Assembly (NCBI GenBank): GCA_012728415.1
Contig: JAAYFD010000032.1
Coordinates: forward strand, 1-64,000
Origin: Gammaproteobacteria bacterium
GTDB taxonomy: Bacteria; Pseudomonadota; Gammaproteobacteria; Pseudomonadales; Pseudomonadaceae
Direction of reading: 5' to 3'
DNA length: 64,000 nucleotides
Both the position numbers and the translations under genes were made by a program. Within the stretch, counting starts at the first letter, position 1; each line of letters begins with the position of its first letter. Shown here piece after piece: positions 23,159 to 31,924 of the stretch. The notes beneath the pieces are model-generated. The model was not told the origin of the DNA and ran no database searches. It saw only the letters and a program-made list of their open reading frames with translations.

Positions 23159-25621
23159 ATGTCCAGCACCAACCACCTTGAAATTCCGGTCAAAGGCATG
23201 ACCTGTGCGTCCTGTGTCGGCCGTATCGAGCGCGAGCTGTCGGCGATGCCCGGCGTCAGTGAAGTCAATGTCAATCTGGCCACCGGACGGGCGAATATTG
23301 CTTACGATGGGCAGCAAACTGCCGCCAGCTTGTTTAGCGCTATTGAGAATCTGGGTTTTGAGCCACAGGCGCAGCAGGCCGAGCTTGCCATCAAAGGCAT
23401 GACCTGTGCCTCCTGTGTGGGCCGCGTTGAAAAACAGATCAGCACCTTTCCTGGCATCATCAGTGCCGAAGTCAATCTGGCCACTGGCAAAGCGCGTATC
23501 CAGCATGCAGGCGCGGACTTTGCTGCCCTGACTGCCCTGCTCGGCGAAAACGGCTACCCGGCTGAACGGGTTGACGATGCTCCGGCCACGCAGCAGGCCG
23601 ATCCGTCCGGGCAGTTTACCGAGACCGTAGAGGGCTTGAAAAAATCCTTGCGGGTAGCCTTTGCCCTGGCCATTCCGCTGTTCATCATGGAAATGGGCGG
23701 CCATCTGTTTCCTGCGTTTCATGACTGGCTGAATGCCTTGCTGGGGCAAAAAACCAACTGGATCATCCAGGCGGTGCTGGCCGCCGGTGTGTTTTTTGGC
23801 CCCGGCTGGCCGCTGATCAAGGCCGGCGTGCGCGGGCTGATCCGCTGGCAACCGGACATGAACGCACTGGTGGCACTGGGCACCGGCTCGGCCTTCGGTT
23901 ATTCACTGGTGGCTACTTTTATGCCCGGCGTTTTGCCTACGGGTACGGTCAATGTCTACTACGAAGCGGTCGCCGTAATTATTGCGCTGATCCTGCTGGG
24001 CCGTTATATGGAAAACAAGGCCAAGAGCAACACCTCGGAAGCGATTCAGGGGCTGCTGAAATTGCAGGTAAAAACCGCCCGCACCATCACCTGCTGTGGC
24101 AACGCCAAGGACGTACCCATCGAGAAAGTGACCGTTGGCAAGACGCTGGAAATCCGCCCCGGCGAGCGTATTCCGCTGGATGGTGTGGTCACCGATGGCG
24201 ACAGCTTTGTCGATGAGTCCATGATCAATGGCGAGCCGGTGCCGGTGCAGAAAACCGCCGGCAGCCAGGTGGTTGGCGGCACCATCAACCAGACCGGCGT
24301 GCTGCGCATGGAAGTACAAAAAACCGGCGGCGACACCTTGCTGGCACAAATCATCCGTCTGGTCGAGCAGGCCCAGGGCAGCCGTTTGCCAATCCAGAAT
24401 CTGGTCAACCAGATTACCGCCTGGTTTGTGCCGGCGGTGATGGCCGCCGCCGGCCTGACCTTTCTGGTCTGGGTTATCTTTGGCCCTTCGCCCGCCCTTA
24501 CTCTGGCGCTGGTCAACGCAGTGGCCGTGCTGATTATTGCCTGCCCCTGTGCCATGGGGCTGGCCACGCCGACTTCCATCATGGTCGGCACTGGCCGTGC
24601 CGCCCTGCTGGGCGTGCTGTTCCGTCAGGGTACCGCCCTGCAGGGCTTGCAGGATGTCAAGGTGGTGGCAGTGGACAAGACCGGCACCTTGACCGAGGGT
24701 CGTCCGGTGCTGACCGACTTTGTCGTCGCCAGCGCAATGGATGAAACCCGTGCCCTGCAACTGCAAGCCTCGCTGGAGCACCAGTCCAGCCACCCGGTGT
24801 CCCGCGCCATAGTCGCAGCAGCCGAAGAAAAGCAGCTGACCATGTTGCCGGTGACGGAGTTTGAATCCATGACCGGCCTGGGTGTGCGCGGCAACGTGGA
24901 TGGCCAGCAGCTGCATGCCGGCTCCCACCGCCTGATGCAGCAGCTGGACATTGATGCCACAGAATTTGCCGAAGCCGCTGCCACACTGGCCAAAGAAGGT
25001 AAAACACCGATGTATCTGGCCATCGACGGTCAGCTGGCGGCCATGCTGGCCGTGGCCGACCCGATCAAGGCCAGCACTCCGGCGGCCATTCGCGCCCTGC
25101 ACGAGCTGGGCCTGAAGGTAGTGATGATCAGCGGCGACAACCAGCACACCGCCCGCGCCATTGCCGCGCAGCTGGAGATTGATGACGTAGTGGCCGAGGT
25201 GATGCCGGCGCAGAAAGTCGAGGCCGTGCAGCAACTGCAGGAAAAATACGGCAAACTGGCCTTTGTCGGCGACGGCATCAATGACGCTCCCGCGCTGGCC
25301 AGTGCCGATGTCGGCATTGCCATTGGCACCGGCACCGATATCGCCATCGACGCCGCCGATGTGGTGCTGATGTCCGGCCAGCTGACCGGCGTGGTCAATG
25401 CCCTGCAGATCTCCCGCAGCACGCTGCGCAATATCAAGCAGAACCTGTTCTGGGCCTTTGCCTACAACGCCGCGTTGATCCCGGTGGCCGCTGGTGTTCT
25501 TTACCCGGTCAACGGTACGCTGCTGTCGCCCATGTTTGCCGCGGGCGCCATGGCCATGTCCAGTGTGTTTGTGGTCAGTAACGCCCTGCGCCTGCGCAAG
25601 GTAAAAGCAGTGTTGGCGTAA
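23159..25621 (+). CDS. copA: Copper-exporting P1B-type ATPase
   Basis: Pumps Cu(I) from the cytoplasm across the inner membrane. Two N-terminal heavy-metal domains each carry GMTCASC (residues 13-19 and about 80-86). The transport motif CPC is at 462-464, the phosphorylation site DKTGT at Asp506, and 'GDGINDAPAL' forms the hinge. The last span region has 'MAMSSVFVVSNALRLR', as in Cu(I) pumps. The length of 820 residues is normal. GGAGG lies six bases before the ATG. It is controlled by the CueR-type promoter immediately upstream. Confidence 0.95.
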   Translation: MSSTNHLEIPVKGMTCASCVGRIERELSAMPGVSEVNVNLATGRANIAYDGQQTAASLFSAIENLGFEPQAQQAELAIKGMTCASCVGRVEKQISTFPGIISAEVNLATGKARIQHAGADFAALTALLGENGYPAERVDDAPATQQADPSGQFTETVEGLKKSLRVAFALAIPLFIMEMGGHLFPAFHDWLNALLGQKTNWIIQAVLAAGVFFGPGWPLIKAGVRGLIRWQPDMNALVALGTGSAFGYSLVATFMPGVLPTGTVNVYYEAVAVIIALILLGRYMENKAKSNTSEAIQGLLKLQVKTARTITCCGNAKDVPIEKVTVGKTLEIRPGERIPLDGVVTDGDSFVDESMINGEPVPVQKTAGSQVVGGTINQTGVLRMEVQKTGGDTLLAQIIRLVEQAQGSRLPIQNLVNQITAWFVPAVMAAAGLTFLVWVIFGPSPALTLALVNAVAVLIIACPCAMGLATPTSIMVGTGRAALLGVLFRQGTALQGLQDVKVVAVDKTGTLTEGRPVLTDFVVASAMDETRALQLQASLEHQSSHPVSRAIVAAAEEKQLTMLPVTEFESMTGLGVRGNVDGQQLHAGSHRLMQQLDIDATEFAEAAATLAKEGKTPMYLAIDGQLAAMLAVADPIKASTPAAIRALHELGLKVVMISGDNQHTARAIAAQLEIDDVVAEVMPAQKVEAVQQLQEKYGKLAFVGDGINDAPALASADVGIAIGTGTDIAIDAADVVLMSGQLTGVVNALQISRSTLRNIKQNLFWAFAYNAALIPVAAGVLYPVNGTLLSPMFAAGAMAMSSVFVVSNALRLRKVKAVLA

Positions 25622-25670
25622 AATGACCCGGTCTGTACGACGGGGCACCTCTCTGAGGCTGCCCCGCCTT

Positions 25671-25790
25671 GTCATGCTGCGCGGCACCAGCACCCCGTCA
25701 TGCTGCGCATGGCGAAGCGCAGTTGCAGCATCCATGGACCCTGCGACTGCGCGCAGGGTGACAAATCAGGGCTCGCAGGGTGACGGGTAT
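25671..25790. repeat. REP/palindromic extragenic element between copA and cueR
   Basis: GTCATGCTGCGC occurs at 25671 and 25697, followed by a hairpin (ATGCTGCGC...GCGCAG-GCAGCAT). CAGGGTGAC occurs at 25754 and 25776. The GTCATGCTG...CAGCATCCATGG...CAGGGTGAC layout matches the widespread bacterial extragenic palindrome type. Confidence 0.5.
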
Positions 25791-25822
25791 ACTGGATGAC
25801 TACCTTTTCTTGGAGGCGCTGT

Positions 25823-26227
25823 ATGAACAAAACCATAGGTCAGGCAGCAGAAGAATCCGGCATCAGCCGCAAGATGATCCGTTACTACGAAGAAACCGGC
25901 CTACTGCCACCAGCACGGCGCAGCGAGTCGGGCTATCGTTATTATGACGAGCCGGCCATCCGCCGCCTGCAGTTTATTCGCCGCGCCCGTGACATGGGGT
26001 TTTCGCTGGAGCGCATCAGCCAGTTGCTGGGGCTATGGCAAAATGAACAACGCCACAGCGCCGATGTCAAAGCCCTGGTCGAGCAGTATATTGCCGAACT
26101 GGACGAAACTATCCGCCAGATGCAGGCCATGCGCGATGAACTGTACGACTGGGTTGACCACTGTCATGGTGACGATCAGCCCGAATGTGCCATTATTGAC
26201 CACCTGAAACCTGCAACGGAAAACTAA
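25823..26227 (+). CDS. cueR: MerR-family copper-responsive regulator CueR
   Basis: The N-terminal MerR helix-turn-helix 'TIGQAAEESGISRKMIRYYEE' is followed by 'GLLPPARRSESGYRYY' and a dimer helix. The C-terminal loop has Cys-His and 'PECAIIDHL', the same spacing of two cysteines that binds Cu(I) in E. coli CueR. The ATG at 25823 has TGGAGG upstream; the codons before it in the ORF track are dropped. It should activate copA by untwisting the 19-bp spacer promoter. Confidence 0.9.
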   Translation: MNKTIGQAAEESGISRKMIRYYEETGLLPPARRSESGYRYYDEPAIRRLQFIRRARDMGFSLERISQLLGLWQNEQRHSADVKALVEQYIAELDETIRQMQAMRDELYDWVDHCHGDDQPECAIIDHLKPATEN

Positions 26228-26230
26228 TCC

Positions 26231-26563
26231 ATGGGCAAACTGCTGCGCATCGTATTGCTGCAACTGTTACTGGTCGCTGGCCTGGCCACTGCCGGCGGAC
26301 AGCTGCTGGCCACGCCTACAGCGCCCCATGTTTTTACCGATAGCAATATTCACTGTCTGGATTGTCCGGCACCTGCCGGCGACAGTTTCACGGATTGTTG
26401 CATCCAGGTGCACCAAGGTTGCAGCAGCTGCGCCAGCATTCACCCTTCGCTTCTGATTGCCAGCATTCCCCCTGTCCGGACAGGCTTTGACGAGCCGCAC
26501 AGCCGGCTTGCCGTGCCCGTTTACACTCCGCCCAAGCCCCCGCCCAGAACCGTCCTCAGTTAA
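26231..26563 (+). CDS. Small Cys/His-rich secreted protein of the copper locus
   Basis: A protein of 110 residues starting 3 bp after cueR. A hydrophobic N-terminus (residues 4-27) looks like a signal peptide or anchor. The middle holds 'HCLDCPAPAG', 'DCCIQVHQGCSSCASIH', six cysteines plus histidines that could bind copper. A Pro-rich tail follows. I do not recognise a named family. Position between cueR and a DUF411 copper protein supports a periplasmic metal role (inference). Confidence 0.65.
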   Translation: MGKLLRIVLLQLLLVAGLATAGGQLLATPTAPHVFTDSNIHCLDCPAPAGDSFTDCCIQVHQGCSSCASIHPSLLIASIPPVRTGFDEPHSRLAVPVYTPPKPPPRTVLS

Positions 26564-26660
26564 TTTTTGCACCCCTGCGCATGCTTGTGTCTTGGAAGAC
26601 GGCTTGTTGCCTTCGCTTCATCTGCCTGCGCACAGAAACCAGATTATTGAGGATTATTGC

Positions 26661-27110
26661 ATGAAAACATTTTTCACCAGCCTATTGCTGACCAGCGCCA
26701 TGACCCTGACTTTCGCCAGCCATGCCAGCGCCGGCGAGCCCATTGCCGCCACCCTGCATAAAGACCCCTGGTGCGGCTGCTGTACCGCTTATGCGGACTA
26801 CCTGGACGAAAACGGCTTCAAGACCAAGCGCATCGACCACCAGGACATGTCACCGGTCAAGCGCAAGCTCGGCACCCACAAGGCTGCCAGCTGCCACACG
26901 GTAGAAATTGACGGCTATGTGATTGAAGGCCATGTGCCGGTTGCCGCCATCAACAAGCTGCTCAAGGAGCGCCCGGACAACATTCGCGGCATCGCCCTGC
27001 CCGGCATGCCGCTGAACTCGCCCGGCATGGGCCCGGAAAAACCCGGCAGCCTGGAAGTGCTGAGCCTGGACAAGAACGGCAACGTCACCGGCCTGTATCA
27101 GCGCCTGTAA
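26661..27110 (+). CDS. DUF411 family periplasmic copper-binding protein
   Basis: A signal peptide ends near 'ASHASAGEP'. The DUF411 core follows: 'LHKDPWCGCCTAYADYLDENG' with the CGCC pair, 'KAASCHTVEIDGYVIEGHVP', and the conserved C-terminal 'GIALPGMPLNSPGM'. DUF411 proteins are found with copper resistance genes and bind metal in the periplasm. I use the ATG at 26661; the ORF track extends 68 codons too far upstream. A strong terminator follows. Confidence 0.85.
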   Translation: MKTFFTSLLLTSAMTLTFASHASAGEPIAATLHKDPWCGCCTAYADYLDENGFKTKRIDHQDMSPVKRKLGTHKAASCHTVEIDGYVIEGHVPVAAINKLLKERPDNIRGIALPGMPLNSPGMGPEKPGSLEVLSLDKNGNVTGLYQRL

Positions 27111-27121
27111 AATTTCGCACA

Positions 27122-27160
27122 ACAATAAAAACGGCCACCCGGGGTGGCCGTTTTTATTGT
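27122..27160. terminator. Bidirectional terminator between the DUF411 gene and tyrP
   Basis: Perfect stem ACAATAAAAACGGCCACCC with its complement and a GG loop. The A- and T-runs on both sides make it work for both convergent genes. Confidence 0.93.
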
Positions 27161-27175
27161 TTGTACAGCTATCCT

Positions 27176-28384
27176 CTAGCCCACATCCGGCAGCCAGCCG
27201 GCGACGATCAGCAACTGGATCAGGATGATCCCCAGCCCCAGCACAAATACTCCCCACAACGCGGGAGTACCGCCGGCTACCCGGTAGCCGGCCGGGTCCA
27301 TCCGCCGCGAGCGGCGCACCAGCAAAGGCGGCAAGATCAACGACAGCACAGCCAGTGCAATGGCAGCAAAACCCAGCGCAAAAATAAAGCCGTTTGGATA
27401 AAACAGGGCAAAAAACAATGGCGGTAAAAAGGTCAGCAACCCTGTCTGCAAGCGCCCGCGCACCGTGTTTTGCCGGCGGAAGGTATCGGCCAGAAAATCA
27501 AACAGCCCCAGCGCTACCCCGAGAAAGGATGTCGCCAGCGCCAACCCGGCAAACAATCGCACAGCCATCTCCACCTTGCCACTCTTGGCTACCACCTGGA
27601 TCGCACCAAGCAAGCCGTTAATACCGGAGCGCTGTGCCAACACCCCCATAAAGGTATCGGTGGCAATACTGCCCAGCGTCGCCAGCTGCCAGAGCACGTA
27701 GATCAGTAGCGGAATGGCGCTGCCAGCCACAAAAATCAGCCGTAGCTTACGCGTATCACCCTGCATATAGCTGACAATGCTGGGTACGCTGCCGTGAAAG
27801 CCGAATGAGGTAAACACCACTGGAATGGCCGACAAGATCAGCGCTTCGCGTACCGGCATGGCCAGCAAATTGACCTGTTCGACATGGGGCAACAACAGCA
27901 CCAGCATTAGTGCAAGAAAGACCACCTTGATAGCAAACAGCATGCGGTTGACCCGATCCACCGAGCCGGTACCAAGGCACACGACGCTGCCACCTATGAC
28001 TGCAAAGGCGAGAATGCCAAGCCAGCCGGCCAGCTGGAAGCCAAAAACCTTGCTAACAGAAAGGGTAATCATGTCCCCGCCACCAACCAGGTAGGCGGCA
28101 ACCAGCGAGTACATCAGAAACGGCATGGCCAGCCGCGCCAGCCACTGCCCCGTGCGACCCAGATATTGCTGGGCTAACGAACCCAGACCGGTATCTGCAT
28201 CATTGTATTGATAAACCTCGACCAACAGCAGCGCGGTGTAGCTCATCACCAGCCAGAGACCAAACAGCATGGCCAGGGCGGTCCAAAACCCTATGCCGGC
28301 AGTGGCTACCGGCATCGCCAGCATGCCCGCGCCAAGAGCGGTACCGGCAACAATGAAGGTGCTGCCTATTGCACTGTTTTTCAC
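27176..28384 (-). CDS. Aromatic amino acid permease (HAAAP family, TyrP-like)
   Basis: An inner-membrane proton-coupled transporter with about 11 spans. '[28 protein letters not shown]' matches the start of E. coli TyrP. By comparison the protein should begin with the GTG at 28384 (VKNSAIGS). An ATG at 28417 is an alternative, and the 31 codons before 28384 in the ORF track look non-coding. The length of about 402 residues agrees with the family. Tyrosine or tryptophan is the probable substrate; the exact one cannot be read off. Confidence 0.82.
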   Translation of the reverse strand: MKNSAIGSTFIVAGTALGAGMLAMPVATAGIGFWTALAMLFGLWLVMSYTALLLVEVYQYNDADTGLGSLAQQYLGRTGQWLARLAMPFLMYSLVAAYLVGGGDMITLSVSKVFGFQLAGWLGILAFAVIGGSVVCLGTGSVDRVNRMLFAIKVVFLALMLVLLLPHVEQVNLLAMPVREALILSAIPVVFTSFGFHGSVPSIVSYMQGDTRKLRLIFVAGSAIPLLIYVLWQLATLGSIATDTFMGVLAQRSGINGLLGAIQVVAKSGKVEMAVRLFAGLALATSFLGVALGLFDFLADTFRRQNTVRGRLQTGLLTFLPPLFFALFYPNGFIFALGFAAIALAVLSLILPPLLVRRSRRMDPAGYRVAGGTPALWGVFVLGLGIILIQLLIVAGWLPDVG

Positions 28385-28527
28385 TAGAGTGTTCCGTATT
28401 GGCGGATGCCGTCGCATCCGGGAAGCGGCGTAGTAAAACACAGCCGTCCCGCTGCTGCAAAACCTGCAATCAGACAACTTGATCCTGAGCCGGCAACCTG
28501 GCCTTGCCTTACGCTCCAGCTGCCTGT

Positions 28528-28544
28528 CTGGTTAATTAGACCAG
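28528..28544. promoter_or_regulatory. Palindrome upstream of the aromatic permease
   Basis: CTGGT-TAATTAG-ACCAG is a small inverted repeat in the 274-bp gap between the AEC transporter and the permease. CTGTCTGGTT is repeated in opposite orientation about 120 bp away, near the AEC stop. It may be a regulator site; it does not match the TyrR box I know. Confidence 0.3.
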
Positions 28545-28658
28545 CGTTCCATAACAGGGTGTCGGGGCGAAACATAATGAAAGCACGGCAAAGATCAACA
28601 ATGCAGTACCGGGGCCCTGAACATCAAAGCTGCCTGATTGAGCAAACCAGACAGACCG

Positions 28659-29537
28659 CTAGATCAGCGTCAGCGCAATAACCAGCGGCATAACCACCAC
28701 AGCCAGCAGGTTGCCCAGCAGCACGACACTGGCCACCGTGTCTGTGTCTGCCCGGTATTGCTCACTGAGCAGATAATTGAGCACTGCCGGTGGTAACGCA
28801 GCCGACACCACCAGCATTTTTATCCAGAGCGGGCTTAGCGGCAGCACCAGTACAATCAATGTCACGCTGAGCAGCCCCGCCACCAGGTACAGCAGATTGA
28901 TACGCACAGCCAGACCCAGCTGGCTGATACGCCCCGACGCCATGCGCACGCCCAGACTGAACAGCATCAGCGGAATGCTGACTTGCCCCAGCATATCGAC
29001 CGTGGTCTGAATAAATAGCGGAATCTGTTCGCGCACCGGTGCCAGCGTAACGCCCAGCACGCCCGCCCAGACATTGGGGTTGCGCAACCAGCCCCAAGAG
29101 CCGCTACTGCGTGATATCAGCCAGATACCTATCGAAAAATGCAGCGTATTGGAAATCACAAAGAGGACGATGATGTCGCCCAGCACTTCCTTGCCATAGG
29201 CCAGCACCAGCAGCGGAATGCCCATGTTGCCGGTATTGCGGAACATGCCGGTCATCAAAAAAGCGGGCCGGTTGACAGCTGCTGGCCGCACAAACCAGAG
29301 CAGCAGCCCCGGTAGCAAAATAATGGCCACCCCGGCCACCATCAACGCCCAGTCACTGGCCAGATCGACGGGGTTGGCCAACAGGGCAGAAAATATCAGT
29401 GCCGGGCAAAACAGGTGCACATTGACCGAGTTGATGAACTCCATTTCTGGCGCCTGCTGGCGCTTGCGGGCAAACAGGTAACCCAGACCGGTTACAGCAA
29501 ATACCGGCACGATGATGTTGAGCAGGGTAAGCAGCAT
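28659..29537 (-). CDS. AEC family transporter (auxin efflux carrier-like)
   Basis: A protein of 292 residues with about ten membrane spans in two inverted halves. 'FRNTGNMGIPLLVLAYG' is the conserved cross-over motif of the family. Bacterial AEC proteins export malonate, malate or other small acids. The gene begins 5 bp after a small membrane-protein gene, so both are probably co-transcribed. The substrate is unknown. Confidence 0.85.
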   Translation of the reverse strand: MLLTLLNIIVPVFAVTGLGYLFARKRQQAPEMEFINSVNVHLFCPALIFSALLANPVDLASDWALMVAGVAIILLPGLLLWFVRPAAVNRPAFLMTGMFRNTGNMGIPLLVLAYGKEVLGDIIVLFVISNTLHFSIGIWLISRSSGSWGWLRNPNVWAGVLGVTLAPVREQIPLFIQTTVDMLGQVSIPLMLFSLGVRMASGRISQLGLAVRINLLYLVAGLLSVTLIVLVLPLSPLWIKMLVVSAALPPAVLNYLLSEQYRADTDTVASVVLLGNLLAVVVMPLVIALTLI

Positions 29538-29542
29538 GGACG

Positions 29543-29773
29543 TTAGTCGTCAGTACCGGCTGCAGCTTCGTTTTCACGATGATTTTTATTCAGCAGCCGC
29601 CAAAAATTCAGGTGAGAACCAACTGCCAACACGGCAAACACACCAGCAAGGGGCATCTTGTCATTAATAATGGCAATCATGGACACTGCCGTGCACAGAA
29701 GCAGCGACACCACTGAGACCCCCATAACCAGGGCACGTGGCGATATTTTGTCTGTGGATTGATTTTGTTGCAT
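29543..29773 (-). CDS. Small membrane protein upstream of the AEC transporter
   Basis: A protein of 76 residues with two predicted membrane helices ('LVMGVSVVSLLLCTAVSMIAI' split by a short turn from 'LAGVFAVLAVGSHLNFW') and charged ends. No family recognised. The 5-bp gap to the AEC gene suggests a shared transcript, perhaps as an accessory subunit (inference). Confidence 0.6.
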   Translation of the reverse strand: MQQNQSTDKISPRALVMGVSVVSLLLCTAVSMIAIINDKMPLAGVFAVLAVGSHLNFWRLLNKNHRENEAAAGTDD

Positions 29774-29822
29774 CTGGACCGACTCTCCGGATAAAGACTT
29801 TAAGAAACGCTAGATTATTGCC

Positions 29823-29901
29823 TGCATGGCTCAACTGCTGCCGACAATAGCCATGCACTTCAGCGGTTCCCGGAGATCTTTCCGGGCGGTGCATCGGGCT
29901 A
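29823..29901. promoter_or_regulatory. Candidate structured leader with competing hairpins
   Basis: The segment TAGCCATGCAC (29848-29858) can pair with TGCATGGCT upstream (29823-29831, nine perfect pairs). Alternatively it pairs with GTGCATcgGGCTA downstream (29889-29901), enclosing a CCCGGA/TCCGGG hairpin at 29869-29886. The two folds exclude each other. It lies between the divergent AEC and TauE transcripts. No known riboswitch was recognised. Confidence 0.4.
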
Positions 29902-30021
29902 ACGGGACACCGCAGGATACTTGAGCTGTCGCAGATTTCATACTGCAAGCGGCATTAACCACAGGTATCATGACGTTTAACTGTATTTCCACACCTCATT
30001 TACCCGTAACGGGCAGATCGC

Positions 30022-30768
30022 ATGTCTTTTCCCCTGGAAGCACTAGGTATCGGCCTGATCCTTGGCAGCCTGCTCGGCCTGACCGGTGCAGGTGGCTCGC
30101 TGGTTGCACTGCCTTTGCTGCTTAGCCTGCACCTGCCCATGCGCGACGCTATCGGCATCAGTCTTGGTGCAGTTGGCCTGTCAGCGCTCATTGGCGCGCT
30201 GGGGCGCTGGCGCAGCGGCGATATCCAGCTAAAGATTGTGCTGTTTCTTGCACTCAGCGGTGTGCCGGGCAGCTGGCTTGGCCAAAAGCTGGGGCAATTC
30301 GTACCTGAATCCCTGCTGATCTGGACATTTTGCCTGCTGGTACTCTGGTCGGCACAGCGCATGTGGCATCAGGCCAGGCTGCCAGAAACACCCGGCCAGG
30401 TGCTGCGCCCGGCTGTTCTTGCCGTCATCGGTCTTTTGGTGGGTGTCTTGTCCGGCCTGCTCGGCGTTGGTGGCGGCTTTCTGATTGTGCCGGCGTTGCT
30501 CTGGTTTAGCCCTTTGAACATGCTGGCAGCGGCGGCCACCTCAATGGCGGTGATTGCACTGGTATCTGGCTCTGGCTTCTTTATTTACCTAGCCTCGGCC
30601 AACCCGCCAGCCGACTTGCTCACCGGCCTGTTCGCCGGCGGCGCCACGGGTGTACTGCTGGGCAACAAGCTGGCTGTGCGCCTGGGTGGTGTTCTGTTGC
30701 AGCGGATTTTCGCCCTGATGCTGCTGGTGGTCAGCCTCAGCGTGGCCGCACAAAAGCTGCTGGGCTGA
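30022..30768 (+). CDS. Sulfite exporter TauE/SafE family membrane protein
   Basis: A protein of 248 residues with about eight membrane spans in two similar halves. Each begins with a glycine-rich motif ('GSLLGLTGAGGSLVALPLLL' and 'GVLSGLLGVGGGFLIVPALL'), the hallmark of the TauE/SafE family. Members export small anions such as sulfite, sulfoacetate or organic acids. It converges on dinB. The specific substrate cannot be told. Confidence 0.88.
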   Translation: MSFPLEALGIGLILGSLLGLTGAGGSLVALPLLLSLHLPMRDAIGISLGAVGLSALIGALGRWRSGDIQLKIVLFLALSGVPGSWLGQKLGQFVPESLLIWTFCLLVLWSAQRMWHQARLPETPGQVLRPAVLAVIGLLVGVLSGLLGVGGGFLIVPALLWFSPLNMLAAAATSMAVIALVSGSGFFIYLASANPPADLLTGLFAGGATGVLLGNKLAVRLGGVLLQRIFALMLLVVSLSVAAQKLLG

Positions 30769-30803
30769 CAGGCAAGCAAAGGAGCCCAAAGGAAAAAGAC
30801 AGG

Positions 30804-31922
30804 CTATTGGTTACCTACAACAAACGAACCTGGCCCACTTTGTTTGGGCTCTTTTGATGTCTCCAGTAACGGCAGTTCAAGCTGCTGCGCCTTGCCTTTC
30901 AGGTCTTCCAGCCGCACTCCGATACCCAACAGGCGCACCGGCTTGTTGCCCCGGGCGTAGGCCGCTGCCAACATCATGGCAAAACGTTCCTGGCTGACCA
31001 GTGCTCCAGCCTGCTCAAGCGTGGTCTGGCTGAAGTCATGAAACTTGATTTTTACATGGGGCCGGTCAATCCGGTAGTACTCATCGAGCCGCTCCATACG
31101 TCGCTGCAAGCTGGCCATCAGCCCTGGCAATTTGGCCAGACAGGCTTTCAGATCTGGCAAGTCATCGCTGTAGGTTTCCTCCACACTGACACTCTGACGC
31201 CTGCTGTTGGCCTCCACCGGACGCTCGTCAATACCGTGGGCCAGCTGCCACAAACGCTCGCCAAACTTGCCGAACTGGCGCACCAGTTCCAGCCGGTCAA
31301 AGGTACGCAGCGTCGCGCAGTTGTCAATGCCTAGCCGCTCCAGCTTCTGCGCCGTGACCTTGCCCACACCATGCAGTTTGTTCACCGGCAGCTGCAGCAC
31401 AAAATCATCCACCTCGTCCGGGGTAATCGTAAAAAGCCCGTTGGGCTTGCGCCAGTCAGAAGCGATTTTGGCCAAAAACTTGTTGGGCGCCACCCCGGCC
31501 GAGACCACCAGCCGCAAATCTTGCCAGACCCTGCTGCGGATCTCCTGCGCCATCAGGGTGGCACTGCCCCTGCAGTTGTCGCTTGCGGTGACATCAAGAA
31601 AGGCTTCGTCCAGCGACAAGGGTTCAATCAGCTCAGTATAGTCTTGCAGGATATGGTGAATCTGCTGTGAAACCTGCCGGTACAGATCCATGCGAACCGG
31701 CATGACAATCAGGTCGGGGCATATTTTCAGCGCCTGCGCCATCGACATCGCCGAATGGACGCCCCAGCTGCGCGCCTCGTAGTTGCAGGCTGCGACCACT
31801 CCACGCTGGCGCGGATTGCCGCCCACCGCCACCGGTTTGCCATACAGCGCAGGATCCTCACGCATCTCCACCGCCGCATAAAAGCAGTCGGCGTCAATAT
31901 GGATGATCTTGCGTGTTGCCAC
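30804..31922 (-). CDS. dinB: DNA polymerase IV (Y-family)
   Basis: Translesion polymerase. 'IIHIDADCFYAAVEMRED' holds the first catalytic Asp and the steric-gate region, and 'SLDEAFLDVT' the Asp-Glu pair. A helix-hairpin-helix 'LPVNKLHGVGKVTAQKLERLG' and the little-finger domain follow. It starts with GTG just 2 bp past the yafV-like stop, so it is the third gene of a ybdL-yafV-dinB run. No clear LexA box was found directly before it. Length is normal (372 residues). Confidence 0.93.
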   Translation of the reverse strand: MATRKIIHIDADCFYAAVEMREDPALYGKPVAVGGNPRQRGVVAACNYEARSWGVHSAMSMAQALKICPDLIVMPVRMDLYRQVSQQIHHILQDYTELIEPLSLDEAFLDVTASDNCRGSATLMAQEIRSRVWQDLRLVVSAGVAPNKFLAKIASDWRKPNGLFTITPDEVDDFVLQLPVNKLHGVGKVTAQKLERLGIDNCATLRTFDRLELVRQFGKFGERLWQLAHGIDERPVEANSRRQSVSVEETYSDDLPDLKACLAKLPGLMASLQRRMERLDEYYRIDRPHVKIKFHDFSQTTLEQAGALVSQERFAMMLAAAYARGNKPVRLLGIGVRLEDLKGKAQQLELPLLETSKEPKQSGPGSFVVGNQ

Positions 31923-31924
31923 AC

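Noticed and set aside
23903-25735. 610-residue minus-strand ORF across copA
   Set aside because: Its protein is low-complexity and His/Gly/Gln-rich, the usual antisense shadow of a GC-rich gene; copA on the plus strand has full family motifs.
30778-30856. Inverted repeat AAAGGAGCCCAAA / TTTGGGCTCTTTT as a tauE-dinB terminator
   Set aside because: One arm lies within the dinB coding end and the loop is over 50 bases, so a functional terminator is doubtful.
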